Assembly (NCBI RefSeq): GCF_001761485.1
Contig: NC_090770.1
Location: 2,108,001 to 2,172,000 of the forward strand
DNA: 64,000 bases
Origin: Yarrowia lipolytica
Taxonomy: Eukaryota > Ascomycota > Dipodascomycetes > Dipodascales
Direction: 5' to 3'
A program made the position numbers and the translations under genes. A model generated the notes under the pieces. The model was not told where the DNA came from, did not search any database, and worked only from the letters and a program-made list of their open reading frames with translations. Shown here one piece after another: positions 49,410 to 60,178 of the stretch (its first letter is position 1; each line of letters starts with the position of its first letter).

Positions 49410-51421
49410 TGTATATAGTAGCATGATAGCAATTTTCTGACTTGAAGAGCGTATGTAGGCCGTGAGTACGCTCTAGACCTGATGGCCTGACGTCGTCAAG
49501 TAACCTCGTTGTCGCGGACCGCGAGACCACGAAACCACGAAACCACGAGTTCTCCGGACCTATTTATCGTAATGAAATAGAGACATCTTGATCGTAGGCT
49601 TTTTTATGATCTCTGGACTACAAATCGCCCGCGGCCGTGTAGTCTAGTAAAGGAAGGATACTTGTATCGAAAAAGCGTACAGTAACAAGTTACTACTTGT
49701 AGTGGGTGCATAGTAGGTAAACCAGTCTAAAGTGTGTCTTCATAGGTGTCTCTTCGTCAACCCTTCGATGCACTCGAGAATGAAGTACAAGTAGTACAGA
49801 ACTTGTAGAGTGATGAGCTCATGCACATGCCTTGTCTCGAGTATGAGGGTGTAAGCAGTGGTCTATCTGATAGTGGAGCAAGTAGAATGACTAAATTCTC
49901 AGATATCGTTTATCTCTAATCCATCTTACTAAATTCCAAGTCCGGCCAAATCTTCCTACTTTTTTCACGTACTTTTCATTATTGTATAGTAGTTACTCCT
50001 CAACTACCATCGGGAATTCCAACTATAAGAAGTGGACTACGACCACGCCCTCCAGACTCCATCCCTCACCTCTCAACTTCAAAACTGCTTATGTAAGAGG
50101 CTACCCAACAGCCCAGCAAAGAAATATGAGCTTAGACACTCATAAGTCTTCGTCTTGGACCTCTGTCTAACTCATTAGTAGTCAAAGCCTCTGTCTCAGA
50201 AACAATAACAGCCGTAGACTTGCTAACTACAGCACATTCTATATGAGTAACGTGCTTGTAACGTATTGGTAAATACTTGTAGAAAATGAACTACCGCCCA
50301 AACATGTTGTCCCCTCAGACTTTCACGTAATACGGTCTCGCGTCGCCCGGTCTGACCCTTACCTTCCCAGTCTGAAGTCAACCTCAAACTGCCCAATTTG
50401 CGAGTAGCTAATCTTGAACAGGGCGATCTACATCACCAGGTTGCCATAATATGTAATTCATATAGAATTCGCAACTGTCGAGCGAGTCTGAAGGTGGGCG
50501 GCTAAAATCATGGCTATGTTGCCAAGAGGTCTCACAAAACCAAAATTAACAAGTCCTGGCGTGCAACCACATTTGAATCTCTCTCTACTTGTAGGCTTGA
50601 AAACCATACAAGCGCTGCTTGCCGAAACCACCATCGCCACATAGTAGAGACAAACCCGTGGGCTGTTAAATTACCACCGCCTCGACACGTCGCGGTTGCG
50701 CTTGTAGCGCCCTTGACGTCTTACTCCTACAAGCACCTACGGTAATTACACGTCTCAATCCGTCTGTTTTCGGACAGACTCCAGGCTGTGTTTGGAAAGA
50801 CAGATGCCAAAAAAAGTTTGCCCGTCAAAACCTTTGCCTGACCCACATGGTAACACTAAATTGAAGCAGGCCACTGAGATAAAGGAAGTGAGTAGAGTAG
50901 CAGTACTCGCAGCAAGAATGAGAACCTGGTTCATATGTTTTTGATTACTAAGTGGTACCAGGTGATTAGCTCTGTTTCATGTGCCCGTTCTGACCCCACT
51001 GATGACTAGCTACTGTCTCCCATGCACCAACTCTTTGTTTGCTCAAAATGAAACGTTCCATGCACAGGACACGGCTACCCGCCTAGAATGTGTAAGGAGA
51101 AAACCTTCTGGCCTCTGGGGAAGTTTTCTGGGAGCTTGACAGTGGTCAAGTGAGGAATAGAAAATATTATTTTGAGTGGATTGTGGTTTAGATATAATCT
51201 CGAATACTTTCCGAGCTGTCCACAATTCTCTCTGTTTTAATCCACCCATTGCTTCGTGTCTTATCAGCCAAAGTATCTCAACGTTAGTCTTCCCCACGTG
51301 TGCAACCCTGTGCCAAAAGGTCGTAAAATGTATAGGAGCCACTAACGAAAAAGTGCATGCTCCAAGTAGATTGACAATAGTGCAAAAACAACATGTCTTC
51401 AGAAACTCTCCTCCTTCCCCA
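49410..51421. other. Large gene-free interval
   Basis: About 2.0 kb with no good coding frame. There is a short GACCACGAAA-type direct repeat (49522-49550), TACAAGTA/ACTTGTAG words at 49678-49702 and 49784-49809, and an orphan intron-end signal CTAACTACAG at 50223-50232. The frame upstream of the PHP gene (51176-51421) is open but leader-like. Confidence 0.45.
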
Positions 51422-52612
51422 ATGGTGATTTGCACGCCCTATTACAACCGACAGACCATCAAGGTGGGCCTTCGGGCGGTCCAACTCACCCTCATCATGA
51501 CCGTGGTCATCACCACTGGAGTGCTGACCATGTACTCGGACCTTCCACGTGATTGGGTCTTGGACAACTACATTGACCCCTATACCTCGGAGTTCCAACT
51601 GGAATGGCCCAACGATTACCACAACGCCGAAATCTGGGACCAGACGCTGGAGTTTGACACCCCCATCTATTTGGAGACCCATTCGCATACCAACCATAGT
51701 GACGGCAGCCTGACTCCTAGCCAGCTGGTGGACTGGGCCCAGGCGTACGGCCTGACTGCCATCTGTGTCACTGACCACAACAACATTGAAGGAGGATGGG
51801 CAGCTCGAAACTACTCTGAGACTTTGCGAAGTGAAGGCAAGCCTGCTCCTCTGGTTATTCCCGGCGTGGAGTTCACCTGCTGTCGAATCCACATGAACTT
51901 CCTCGGTATCGAAGAGACCATCAAGCCTACTGAGAACTGGCCTTCGGACGACGAGCTCAAGTCCGTCATCAAAAAAGTGCATGCTCTGGGAGGGGTTGTT
52001 ATTGTGAACCATCTTCCCTGGTCGGAGAGTACCGAATGGGGCCGAAAAGTGCCTACTCTGATGCACCATCCCACTCCCGACCAGCTTCTGAACTGGGGAG
52101 TCGATTCCTTTGAGTGTGTATCTGATGGAGTCATAGATCTCCAGGCTGTTCGATACGCTGACAGAAACAATCTCATGTGTGTGACTGCCACCGACATTCA
52201 CAATCCCTCAGACACCGTGAGAGCCGTGACTGTCCTCGATGGACCTCTCACTCAGAAGAACATCATCGACAAGATCAGACGAAAGTCAGTGCGATCCAAG
52301 TCCACCTTCTACTATGATCCTATCGGCCCTACCGGTGCTCAGATTGTTCCTCCCCACAACAATAAGCGCAACAAATGGGCTCCTCTGGCCATGCTCAACT
52401 TTGGATACATGTGGGACGAGTCCAAGGGTATGTACTCGTTTGTTGATGGCTTCTGCCATGAGCGAAAGTTCACCTTCAGGTACGGAGCGGCCTTCTGGAC
52501 TCTGTTTTGGATTGTTCTTGGCTGGGTGATTTATGAACTCATTCGAGCTATTGTGGTCGGCATTGCTGGCAGCAACAGTTGCAGACGACGACGACCTCTT
52601 CAGTTGGAATAG
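51422..52612 (+). CDS. Membrane-anchored PHP-domain phosphoesterase-like protein
   Basis: A 396-residue protein with a PHP (polymerase and histidinol phosphatase) domain. A membrane segment at about 15-37 (LRAVQLTLIMTVVITTGVLTMYS) is followed by the domain at about 80-300. Metal-binding motifs are clear: ETHSHTNHSDGSLTP, CVTDHNN, PGVEF, VNHLPWSES and ATDIHNPSD. A second hydrophobic segment lies near the C-terminus (AAFWTLFWIVLGWVIYELI), and a basic tail ends the chain (CRRRRPLQLE). PHP proteins are metal-dependent phosphoesterases, but no substrate can be told. I chose 51422 because the anchor follows it closely; the frame is open to 51176. Convergent with FEX1. Confidence 0.85.
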   Translation: MVICTPYYNRQTIKVGLRAVQLTLIMTVVITTGVLTMYSDLPRDWVLDNYIDPYTSEFQLEWPNDYHNAEIWDQTLEFDTPIYLETHSHTNHSDGSLTPSQLVDWAQAYGLTAICVTDHNNIEGGWAARNYSETLRSEGKPAPLVIPGVEFTCCRIHMNFLGIEETIKPTENWPSDDELKSVIKKVHALGGVVIVNHLPWSESTEWGRKVPTLMHHPTPDQLLNWGVDSFECVSDGVIDLQAVRYADRNNLMCVTATDIHNPSDTVRAVTVLDGPLTQKNIIDKIRRKSVRSKSTFYYDPIGPTGAQIVPPHNNKRNKWAPLAMLNFGYMWDESKGMYSFVDGFCHERKFTFRYGAAFWTLFWIVLGWVIYELIRAIVVGIAGSNSCRRRRPLQLE

Positions 52613-52695
52613 GGTGGTAACAACCACAGTTTTCAACTGGATTGACGATTTCTAGACTATTTATTAATGATAATTATGTATGTGTTTTGCGTAAA

Positions 52696-53646
52696 TCAAC
52701 AGGCTGGTGATACTAGAGACTGAGTCCATGCGAAAGAACCAACAATAATGACCATCATGGAAAAGCCGACGAAACTGGTAGCAAATCCATAAATATAAGC
52801 CCTCTTGTAGTTCATTCCGTACATTTCGTTCACAAATGTCGAAATGGTACTGAGACATCCGCAAAAACCATTCATGATACCATCCAGAATCTGGCATTGC
52901 AAGAAGGAATGCACTAGCTGCGTAGATGAGGTGTTCGTCTTGCCACGCTGTAAGAGAACACAGACGGCCAAGACAATGCATGCCAGAATGTTGGCCGAGA
53001 ACGTTCCCAGGGGCAACTTGCCGTTCAGTTTAGACAGCTGCCATCTCAGTAGAGCTCCAGGAATGCCAAACAGACCGAGATAAGTCCACCATCTCCAGCT
53101 TTTCCAGAGACCTGCAAAGATGATGAATATGCAAAACAGTGCAATGCTGGCAGCAGCGATAAAGCTAGACAGTAGCCGTTCCACCTTGGACGACAGCGGA
53201 GGAAGAGGTACCAAGTCTGCCAGATGATGACCGACTTTGAGACCTGCGAAACTTAGTCCGAAATTGATGAGACCAATCGACATGACAGATTGGACTCCGT
53301 AGCCGGCGTTGGGGTATCCCAGCTTCGTGTCATTCTGGTTGGCTCCGTATAGAAAGCCTTCCAGCATGAGGGTGGAGAAGGAAGTTAGAGAACCACAGAA
53401 GCCCGTGCCTATGCCTAAAAACAGCGGCAACTGTTTCTTTGTCACTCCACGTTCTTTTTCCACGTTTTCAAACAGATTTGTGGCATTTACCCACCCCATG
53501 ACTATGCAGCCTCCGAAATTGGCCCATACCAATCCGGACTCGGTGAACGAGCCATGGAAGAGTGTCAGGTGCTCTATACCCTCACGGGCTATAGCTCCGG
53601 CCATGGCAAACACGGCTATGTTGAGATAAGTCAGAGCCGCGTTCAT
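52696..53646 (-). CDS. FEX1: Fluoride export channel FEX
   Basis: A 316-residue plasma-membrane fluoride channel with two fused CrcB/Fluc domains in inverted topology, as in fungal FEX proteins. Repeat 1 has ANFGGCIVMGW and the pore motif GTGFCGSLTSFSTLMLE. Repeat 2 has NILACIVLAV and GFCGCLSTISTFVNEMY. About nine hydrophobic helices are visible, with a central helix linking the two halves (FIAAASIALFCIFIIFAGLW). The start at 53646 places the first helix at residues 2-20. Its promoter is divergent from COG2, 392 bp between starts, where TCACGTGA lies. Confidence 0.94.
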   Translation of the reverse strand: MNAALTYLNIAVFAMAGAIAREGIEHLTLFHGSFTESGLVWANFGGCIVMGWVNATNLFENVEKERGVTKKQLPLFLGIGTGFCGSLTSFSTLMLEGFLYGANQNDTKLGYPNAGYGVQSVMSIGLINFGLSFAGLKVGHHLADLVPLPPLSSKVERLLSSFIAAASIALFCIFIIFAGLWKSWRWWTYLGLFGIPGALLRWQLSKLNGKLPLGTFSANILACIVLAVCVLLQRGKTNTSSTQLVHSFLQCQILDGIMNGFCGCLSTISTFVNEMYGMNYKRAYIYGFATSFVGFSMMVIIVGSFAWTQSLVSPAC

Positions 53647-54038
53647 TTCATTGTTGTATGTGTTGTTCCTGTTGGCGACCCTGAGAGGGAGGTTTGATGC
53701 GTCTCAACGATCCGATCCACTCTCGTTGTTTATGCTTAAGTGAGTCAACATCAAAACACGCCGCACCAAACAGATGTATGTGAGCTGTTACCGATTTGAG
53801 GTGTTACCGAATTTGTGCAAGAGCTTTAAAATAATTGAAAATCGACTCATTCGATTTTTTTGTTTACTTTGAACTTTCCTTTTCTCTCCAGCTACAGTAT
53901 ATAAATTTCAGTGTCTCCATCTTTCGTTTGGCCCTCGCCATCTGAGTCACGTGACTCCCAACCAACATGCATATATGCAAACCGTGTCCTGTGTGCGTAC
54001 ATACTGACAGTATAGCGACAGTCCAACCGCCATACACA
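53647..54038. promoter_or_regulatory. Divergent FEX1-COG2 promoter
   Basis: 392 bp between starts, with palindromic AGTCACGTGACT at 53945-53956, about 85 bp before COG2. No other element is clear. Confidence 0.4.
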
Positions 54039-54692
54039 ATGTCTCTTCCATTCCCCGTCCAGATCGACAGAGACCGGATCTCGTCGGGAGACGACCTGTT
54101 GTCGCAGGAACTGACGCAATTCAAGGCGCTAGAGGACCTCAAGTCCGAGTTCGGCCAGTGGATCCAGATTCTTGAAAACGAGGTCGTGGAGCTCATCAAC
54201 AAGGAGTACCAACAGTTTGTGGCGCTCGGAAACTCGGTCAGCGGTGGCAACAGCAAGGTGCAGGAGATCAAGCATCGATTGGTGCTGTTCCAACGCCAGG
54301 TGGAGCAGGTCAAGCAGGAGGTCGACGCTACAGCAGAACGGATTGCCAAGGTGCTGAAGAGCCAAAACCAACTGCTGGAGGAACGACAGCGCGCAATGGA
54401 ACTCATTCTGTATATTCGGGCGTTCCAGGAGGTCGAGCTACGTGTCGGTCAAGTGGGAGGTGCTGATTCGTCTGACCCCGAGGAAGTGTTGGATCTGTCC
54501 AACCAGCTCATCAAGCTGCACGAGACCCGCAACGCCCATCCAGAGGCGGCAGTCATGAAATCGTCTGCATCCAGACTGACCACTTTATGTGGACTGGTCA
54601 TCACAGCTCTGTGCAACAGTGCCAAAACGAACCAAGAAGAGGGTCTTGACTTGTTGCGACAGGTGCATGTTCTCCGGCGTTTGCAGATGTAA
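54039..54692 (+). CDS. COG2: Conserved oligomeric Golgi complex subunit 2
   Basis: A 217-residue subunit of the COG tether for retrograde traffic in the Golgi. The diagnostic N-terminus is MSLPFPVQIDRDRISSGDDLL, and the coiled coil follows at about 30-125 (LENEVVELINKEYQQFVALG, NSKVQEIKHRLVLFQRQVEQ). The C-terminal part is helical. It is short like yeast Cog2, lacking the long C-terminal half of animal COG2. The first ATG of the open frame is 53967, but 54039 gives the family start. Confidence 0.9.
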   Translation: MSLPFPVQIDRDRISSGDDLLSQELTQFKALEDLKSEFGQWIQILENEVVELINKEYQQFVALGNSVSGGNSKVQEIKHRLVLFQRQVEQVKQEVDATAERIAKVLKSQNQLLEERQRAMELILYIRAFQEVELRVGQVGGADSSDPEEVLDLSNQLIKLHETRNAHPEAAVMKSSASRLTTLCGLVITALCNSAKTNQEEGLDLLRQVHVLRRLQM

Positions 54693-54924
54693 CCACCCCT
54701 TTGTCGGTTGTATTGATATAGGTCAAATTATTTATTGTTTATCAACAATACGATTTTCGTAGCTTTCGTAGTTCTCACCTTTGGTACCATGGTTGCTTAT
54801 TAAGTATTTGCTTATTAAGAACTCTATCAGACGTCCTACACCTTAAGTCTAATTTTTTCGAGGCTTGCATCAACAGAAAATTTATGCCATATCAACTCTG
54901 AAAATCCTCACACAAGACGATAGC

Positions 54925-56406
54925 ATGGTTGATTCATTCTTTTCAAACCCGAAAAAGAGGAGCAAGGCCCCCAAGCGGGATGAGCGACGAGGCAAGAAGG
55001 CGGTCGCCAAACCCCAGCGCCCCAACGTGGCAGATGAAGACATTACTTCTGAGAGTGAAAATGAAGAGGAGCAGTTCTTTGAGAACCCCGACACGGCAAA
55101 CTCCAGTGAGGACGAGGAGGAGACCCAGGCTGACAAGCGACGACGACTCGCCAACCAGTACCTGGAGAACCTGAAGGATGAGATGGGCGAGATAGGATTC
55201 GACGCTGCTGATCTTGATCGAGAGAATCTTTCAAGGCGCCTGGAGGAGGATGTGGCTGAGGATAAGGGTCTGATTTACCGATTCCTGGACGTCAAGGCCA
55301 ACTCCTTTTCACGAGTTCACAAGAGCAGATTCCGACCAACCGCCGTGGCCTGTCGATACCCTTATGCCTACACAGTTGGACGAGATGTCGAGCTGGTCAA
55401 GTGGGATATCAGTGATGTGACTAAGCCTCGAGTGCTCAAGGTTGTTTATGGCAACCGTCACGCCTCCAAGGATGCCTTCAACCCCAAGGAGGATTACAAG
55501 GGCCACATTGACGACATTCTGTGTGTGGCAGTGTCTCCCGATGGCAAGTACGTTGCCACCGGATCCAAGGATAAGACCATCTGTGTCTGGGCAGCCGAGA
55601 GTCTGTCGTGCCTGCATGTTTTCCACACCCGAGATCGACGGGGAGTCGTCATGGGTCTGGCCTTTCGACGAAACACAAACCAGCTGTATGCTGCATGTGC
55701 TGATCTCAAGGTCCGAACCTTCTCTCTGGACCAAATGTCGCAAGTGGAGACGCTTTTCGGTCATCAGGATGTGGTTGCAGACATTTCGGCTCTGGCTGGC
55801 GAGAGATGCCTGACTGTGGGCTCTCGAGACCGAACTGCTGTGGTGTGGAAGATTGCTGACGAGTCGCGTCTGACTTTCCGGGGAGGAGACATCAAGGACT
55901 TCCCCGAGGGCTCCATCGACTGCTGTTCCATGATTGATTCACACTACTTCGTCACGGGCTCAGACAACGGCTCCATTTGTCTGTGGTCCCTGAGCAAGAA
56001 GAAGCCTGTCTTCATTGAGAGACGAGCGCATGGAGTTGAGGAGAGACCCGAGACTGATCTTCCACATACCGGAGAGGCTGAGGCCGACAAGGTGCCTCTC
56101 CCTGCCCAATCTCCCCGATACATTACTGCAATCCACGCCATCCCCTACTCAGACATTTTCCTTACCGGATCATGGAGTGGAGAGATCAAGGTGTGGAAGC
56201 TGGGATCCGAGATGCGGTCTTTCACCCAGATTGCCACTCTGCCCAATGTCAAGGGCGTGGTGGACTCTATCGATGTCAGTGAGCACGGATCTCGAGGCAA
56301 AGAGGTTTTCGCCGTGGTTGCTGCGGTCTCCAAGCAGCTGCGAATCGGCCGGTTCCTCAACGTGGGAGGAAGAAATGGTTTGTACACTGGAGAATTGGTC
56401 TTGTAA
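54925..56406 (+). CDS. RRP9: U3 snoRNP WD40 protein Rrp9
   Basis: A 493-residue nucleolar protein that binds the B/C box of U3 snoRNA and is needed for 18S rRNA processing. The N-terminus has a basic signal (NPKKRSKAPKRDERRGKK), an acidic region (TSESENEEEQFFENPD) and helical DKRRRLANQYLENLKDE, all family-typical. A WD40 propeller of about seven blades runs from about 115 to 480, with DGKYVATGSKDKTICVWA, ERCLTVGSRDRTAVVWK and SDIFLTGSWSGEIKVWKL. The Met at 54925 is preferred to 54865, since the upstream 20 residues lack homology. Confidence 0.93.
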   Translation: MVDSFFSNPKKRSKAPKRDERRGKKAVAKPQRPNVADEDITSESENEEEQFFENPDTANSSEDEEETQADKRRRLANQYLENLKDEMGEIGFDAADLDRENLSRRLEEDVAEDKGLIYRFLDVKANSFSRVHKSRFRPTAVACRYPYAYTVGRDVELVKWDISDVTKPRVLKVVYGNRHASKDAFNPKEDYKGHIDDILCVAVSPDGKYVATGSKDKTICVWAAESLSCLHVFHTRDRRGVVMGLAFRRNTNQLYAACADLKVRTFSLDQMSQVETLFGHQDVVADISALAGERCLTVGSRDRTAVVWKIADESRLTFRGGDIKDFPEGSIDCCSMIDSHYFVTGSDNGSICLWSLSKKKPVFIERRAHGVEERPETDLPHTGEAEADKVPLPAQSPRYITAIHAIPYSDIFLTGSWSGEIKVWKLGSEMRSFTQIATLPNVKGVVDSIDVSEHGSRGKEVFAVVAAVSKQLRIGRFLNVGGRNGLYTGELVL

Positions 56407-57385
56407 GCATGTGAAGGGAGGACTAGAGCATTAATAGAAAACGGTTGCTAAGCGACTGTAAGGATTGAATAAATCGATGTATATGAAATTGTGTCAGAGT
56501 GCGTATAATTAAGTAAATAGTTCAAGACTGAACGATGAGAACATGTGTTATCCACGGTTCATTCTGAGAAAAACAGTAAACATGATAGTGTAAAAGTCAG
56601 ACAGACGATATGACGTCACAGTCATGGGCTGATAGTAACTTGTTCTGAGTGTAGTTATCCTGCCGCTGTTCATCACCCAGTAATATCACATTATTTCGCA
56701 ATTAATTAATTAGGCTTTAGTTGAAGAACAATTTTACAGTCAACAGTGTAAATACATTGTTCCTTGGAAAATTGAGAGAAATGAAGTATGTTATTATGTA
56801 GAGAAAGTGTCTTTTGATCTATTTATGAGACTACTGTAAAAGTACAAGTACAAGTCCAAATAATTCGCCAATTGCAGGTCCACAAAAATTGGATCTTCCT
56901 ATTTACAAGTACAGTACATACAGTACTTGTACTTGTACTTGTAGATTTGTTCAGCTAGCAACAATCATATCACCTTGAACTAGAAGCTGTAATTAGCGCC
57001 ATGGACACCTAAGTCTTTCGCAGCTCTTGTCAGATATTGTTGTCTCAGAGTCTTACAATTCTCCAGATCAAGATTTTTCTTCAAAACACGAGCTAAAAAT
57101 GAACCTGTGTATTGAACGCGAGGAAAGAGTACTTGTATCTTGTACTGTACTTGTACTTGCAAGTGAAATAAGACAACAAGTACAAGTGGCAAACGTACCT
57201 CGCGCCTATGGAACTAATATTCTCGCACACCCGTGTCACCTCGTATCCCACCAACACGTAAAAACACCTACACTCTGCATCCCAACACGTGACAAAACTC
57301 AACGCGTAAATTAACCTCTCGACCAAACGCGAAATCAATTTTACCCTACACTGTGTACTCCATCCACATCAACACAATTCATATC
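56407..57385. other. Intergenic upstream of CTF4
   Basis: About 980 bp. It carries two dense blocks of TACAAGTAC/GTACTTGTA words (56831-56944 and 57129-57188), AATTAATTAATTA (56700s) and CACGTG at 57286-57291. No coding frame above 95 codons. Confidence 0.5.
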
Positions 57386-60052
57386 ATGGACTGTGCCGAC
57401 CGCCTTCTCAAAAAGTATGCGCCCTTTGTGGGGTATGCTGTGGCCACCTACAGTCACGATGGCGACCATGTGTACTCGTGTGGCATTTCCGAGAAGTTGC
57501 AGAAACACTCGACCACAAACAGAGACGAGCTCAAGACGTTTGACTACGGCCCACGAGCTGAAGGAGGAAGAAAGCAGCTTCTGAAGACCATTTCTGCCGG
57601 TCACCACGGCGTTGTGGCTGGTTGCGATGATGGTACTGTTTGTGGATTCAACACAAACGGTGAACTTGTTTCGACACTGGTGCGAGCCCCTTCAGGTGTC
57701 ACAAAGGTATTGTTTTCTCCTGATGGAGATCTTGTGGCAGCCTCCAGCAAGGATGACAAGATTACCATTGTCGACTGGGCGTCCAAGCGAAAGGTTTCCG
57801 AGGCAACTTTCGCCGGTCTGCATCAGTTCATCTGGAGTCTGGACTCAAAGAATGTGTTTGTGTCTGCTGATGAGGGCATTGTTCAGGTATCTGCTCGTGA
57901 TCTGACCAATAAGACGCTCGCTGATTTCGCTGCCACTCCCGGAATGATGGCATGGTACCCCGACGGTTCTGTGCTTGCTGTTGCTCAAGCCAAACAGGTT
58001 GTCCTGCTTGATTCCGAAGATCTTTCCAAGAGAACCTCCTTCAACATCCCCTCCAAGGTCACTGAAATGCAATTTTCCCCCTCCGGTACCTACATTGCCA
58101 TTGCTTTTGGTCACATTGTCGAAATCTGGCGTCTGAAGGACTCCAATAAGGTGGCCTTTGTTAAGATGGACGCCAAAGCAAGCAGCGTCAACTGGCACCC
58201 GTCGCGAAACGAAATGTTCATCACCAACGAAAAAGGCGAGCTGTGTACGTGGCCCAACCCTGTTCCCAGCAAGTTTACTCTGCCCTTCGAGGGTGTTGCT
58301 CCTTTTGATGATGATATTGTTTCCGACAAGAACCACTACATTGAGATGGAGGAAACGCCTATGTTTAATGATGTTCCCGATACCCAGGAACTCGATCTTG
58401 CCGATACTCAGGAGATAGACATTCCTGATACTCAGGTCATGGACGAACCGCAGCTGAATGGTATCCCCAACAAGCAGCGATCTTACACCGACGAACTACA
58501 AGATACTCAGGTGCTGGAGGATCCAGCTGAAAGTGACGAGGAAGAAGAACCTGTCATTTCTCGAAAGCGAAAGTCCAAGGAGCCTGTGGATGATCCTCTG
58601 GCTGACACGCAGATTGTGAATGATGAGCCTGACGCTTCGGAGAAGAAGCGAAAACGGGTTTCCATGGACCCTTCTGTCGATAGAATGGAGAAGGAAAAGT
58701 CAAAGACCAAGCACAAGCCGCTGGAGGAGGATGACGACATTGATCTGGCTGGAGATATGTTTGTGGAGGACGATGATGGAGCCGGATATGTGCCTGACTT
58801 AAGCCATCGAGGCCTGGGACAGAACGAGTATGGCAATGGTCATATGGAGGAGGAGGATGATGGACACCAGGGAGGCTACGCTATGGAGTTTGACGAAGTT
58901 CGAGCTATTCAACCCGGTGCTACAGAGTTTAGAGGAACTAGACGATACCTCCATGCATCTTACCTCGGTTACATCTGGACTATGAAGCATGCCGAGAACC
59001 GATACTCTGTCACCTCCTACTTCTTCGACACAGGTATTCACAAGGGCTACCATTTCACCGACCATGTTGGATACGACTTGGGCTGCATGAGCAGACGAGC
59101 CACGTTTTATGCGCGAACCTCTCCCCCTTCCATCTTCATGCGATTCCACAGCAGCATCAGTGAGAACTGGAGTCTAGACCTGGACGAGACTGATCCCATT
59201 CGATGCATTTCTGTCGGCAAGACCAAGTGTGTTGTTTGCACCGAGTCTGGCTTGATTCTCACCTACTCCATCTTTGGAGTTCCCCTTCGAGTTTATCGAG
59301 ATGCTGGTGAACCTACTGTTGCCGTCACTGCTCATACCGACACTTTCTTCATGGTAAGACAGGACTCATTCACCCACAAGCTCAACTTTGTGGTTGAAAA
59401 CGGTGAGGGACACATTTTCACCCGTGGCAAGCTCAGTTTACCCGTTGGAGCACATATCAAGTTCGTTTGTTTCACGCAGAACGGTGACCCTGTTGTGTTC
59501 GACTCGGACGGCATCATTCTTATTCTCTCTCGATGGAAGGAGGAGGGCCAGTACCGATGGATTCCTGCACTTGACACAGTGGCTATGGCCAAGGAGCACG
59601 GTCGAGAAGAGACCTACTGGCCCATCGGCATTGATTGTGATTACAACTTCCATTGTGTCATTCTCAAGGGAGCTGCCACCCAGCCTCCTCATCCTCTTCC
59701 TCTCACAACTGACTTCCCCATCAAACCTGTGGGAGAGCCTCGCCAGCTCGAGTCGGACTATCTAAAGAAGTCAGTCATGGCCGAACTCGAGGAAGGTCGA
59801 GACGAGCCTGAGAACCTGGGCAATCTCGAAATAGAGGTCGAGAAGGCTCTGCTGCGTCTTCTTCATGCCGCCTGCAAGTCCGAGTTCAAACTCAACAAGT
59901 GTCTGTACATTTACCGACGGCTCAAGAACGAGGAGTGCAAGGAGGCTGCCGTGACCATTGCTCTTCGATGCAAGCGAACCATTCTTGCCGAGAAGATCAA
60001 TGAGTTGCGAGAGAAGGATGAGGCTGCCAAGAACGGTAAGCGAGATGACTGA
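57386..60052 (+). CDS. CTF4: Ctf4 / AND-1 replisome adaptor
   Basis: An 888-residue homotrimeric hub that links the CMG helicase to polymerase alpha at the replication fork. A WD40 propeller fills about 1-310 (DGDHVYSCGISEKLQ, SPDGDLVAASSKDDKITIVDW, SPSGTYIAIAFGHIVEIWRL). A disordered acidic linker at about 320-490 contains five D-T-Q sites and a basic stretch (SEKKRKR). The SepB-type beta-propeller follows at about 510-800 and the C-terminal helical bundle at about 805-880, the part that binds DDK/GINS/Sld5-type peptides. The first Met is at 57353, but 57386 (MDCADRLLKKYAPFVG) is favoured. It is convergent with the J-like gene. Confidence 0.92.
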   Translation: MDCADRLLKKYAPFVGYAVATYSHDGDHVYSCGISEKLQKHSTTNRDELKTFDYGPRAEGGRKQLLKTISAGHHGVVAGCDDGTVCGFNTNGELVSTLVRAPSGVTKVLFSPDGDLVAASSKDDKITIVDWASKRKVSEATFAGLHQFIWSLDSKNVFVSADEGIVQVSARDLTNKTLADFAATPGMMAWYPDGSVLAVAQAKQVVLLDSEDLSKRTSFNIPSKVTEMQFSPSGTYIAIAFGHIVEIWRLKDSNKVAFVKMDAKASSVNWHPSRNEMFITNEKGELCTWPNPVPSKFTLPFEGVAPFDDDIVSDKNHYIEMEETPMFNDVPDTQELDLADTQEIDIPDTQVMDEPQLNGIPNKQRSYTDELQDTQVLEDPAESDEEEEPVISRKRKSKEPVDDPLADTQIVNDEPDASEKKRKRVSMDPSVDRMEKEKSKTKHKPLEEDDDIDLAGDMFVEDDDGAGYVPDLSHRGLGQNEYGNGHMEEEDDGHQGGYAMEFDEVRAIQPGATEFRGTRRYLHASYLGYIWTMKHAENRYSVTSYFFDTGIHKGYHFTDHVGYDLGCMSRRATFYARTSPPSIFMRFHSSISENWSLDLDETDPIRCISVGKTKCVVCTESGLILTYSIFGVPLRVYRDAGEPTVAVTAHTDTFFMVRQDSFTHKLNFVVENGEGHIFTRGKLSLPVGAHIKFVCFTQNGDPVVFDSDGIILILSRWKEEGQYRWIPALDTVAMAKEHGREETYWPIGIDCDYNFHCVILKGAATQPPHPLPLTTDFPIKPVGEPRQLESDYLKKSVMAELEEGRDEPENLGNLEIEVEKALLRLLHAACKSEFKLNKCLYIYRRLKNEECKEAAVTIALRCKRTILAEKINELREKDEAAKNGKRDD

Positions 60053-60178
60053 TAGGAGGTAAACAACAAGCATGGGAACATATATATACTGTAGGATTGA
60101 TTAATTATAAGAAAATGAGTTAATATACAGTACTTGTAGTAGATGTACACAGATGAGTTGTAGCAGTGTAGTGTTAGT

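Noticed and set aside
48381-49424. 347-codon frame antisense to MRPL40
   Set aside because: Opposite strand of a conserved mitochondrial ribosomal protein; a shadow.
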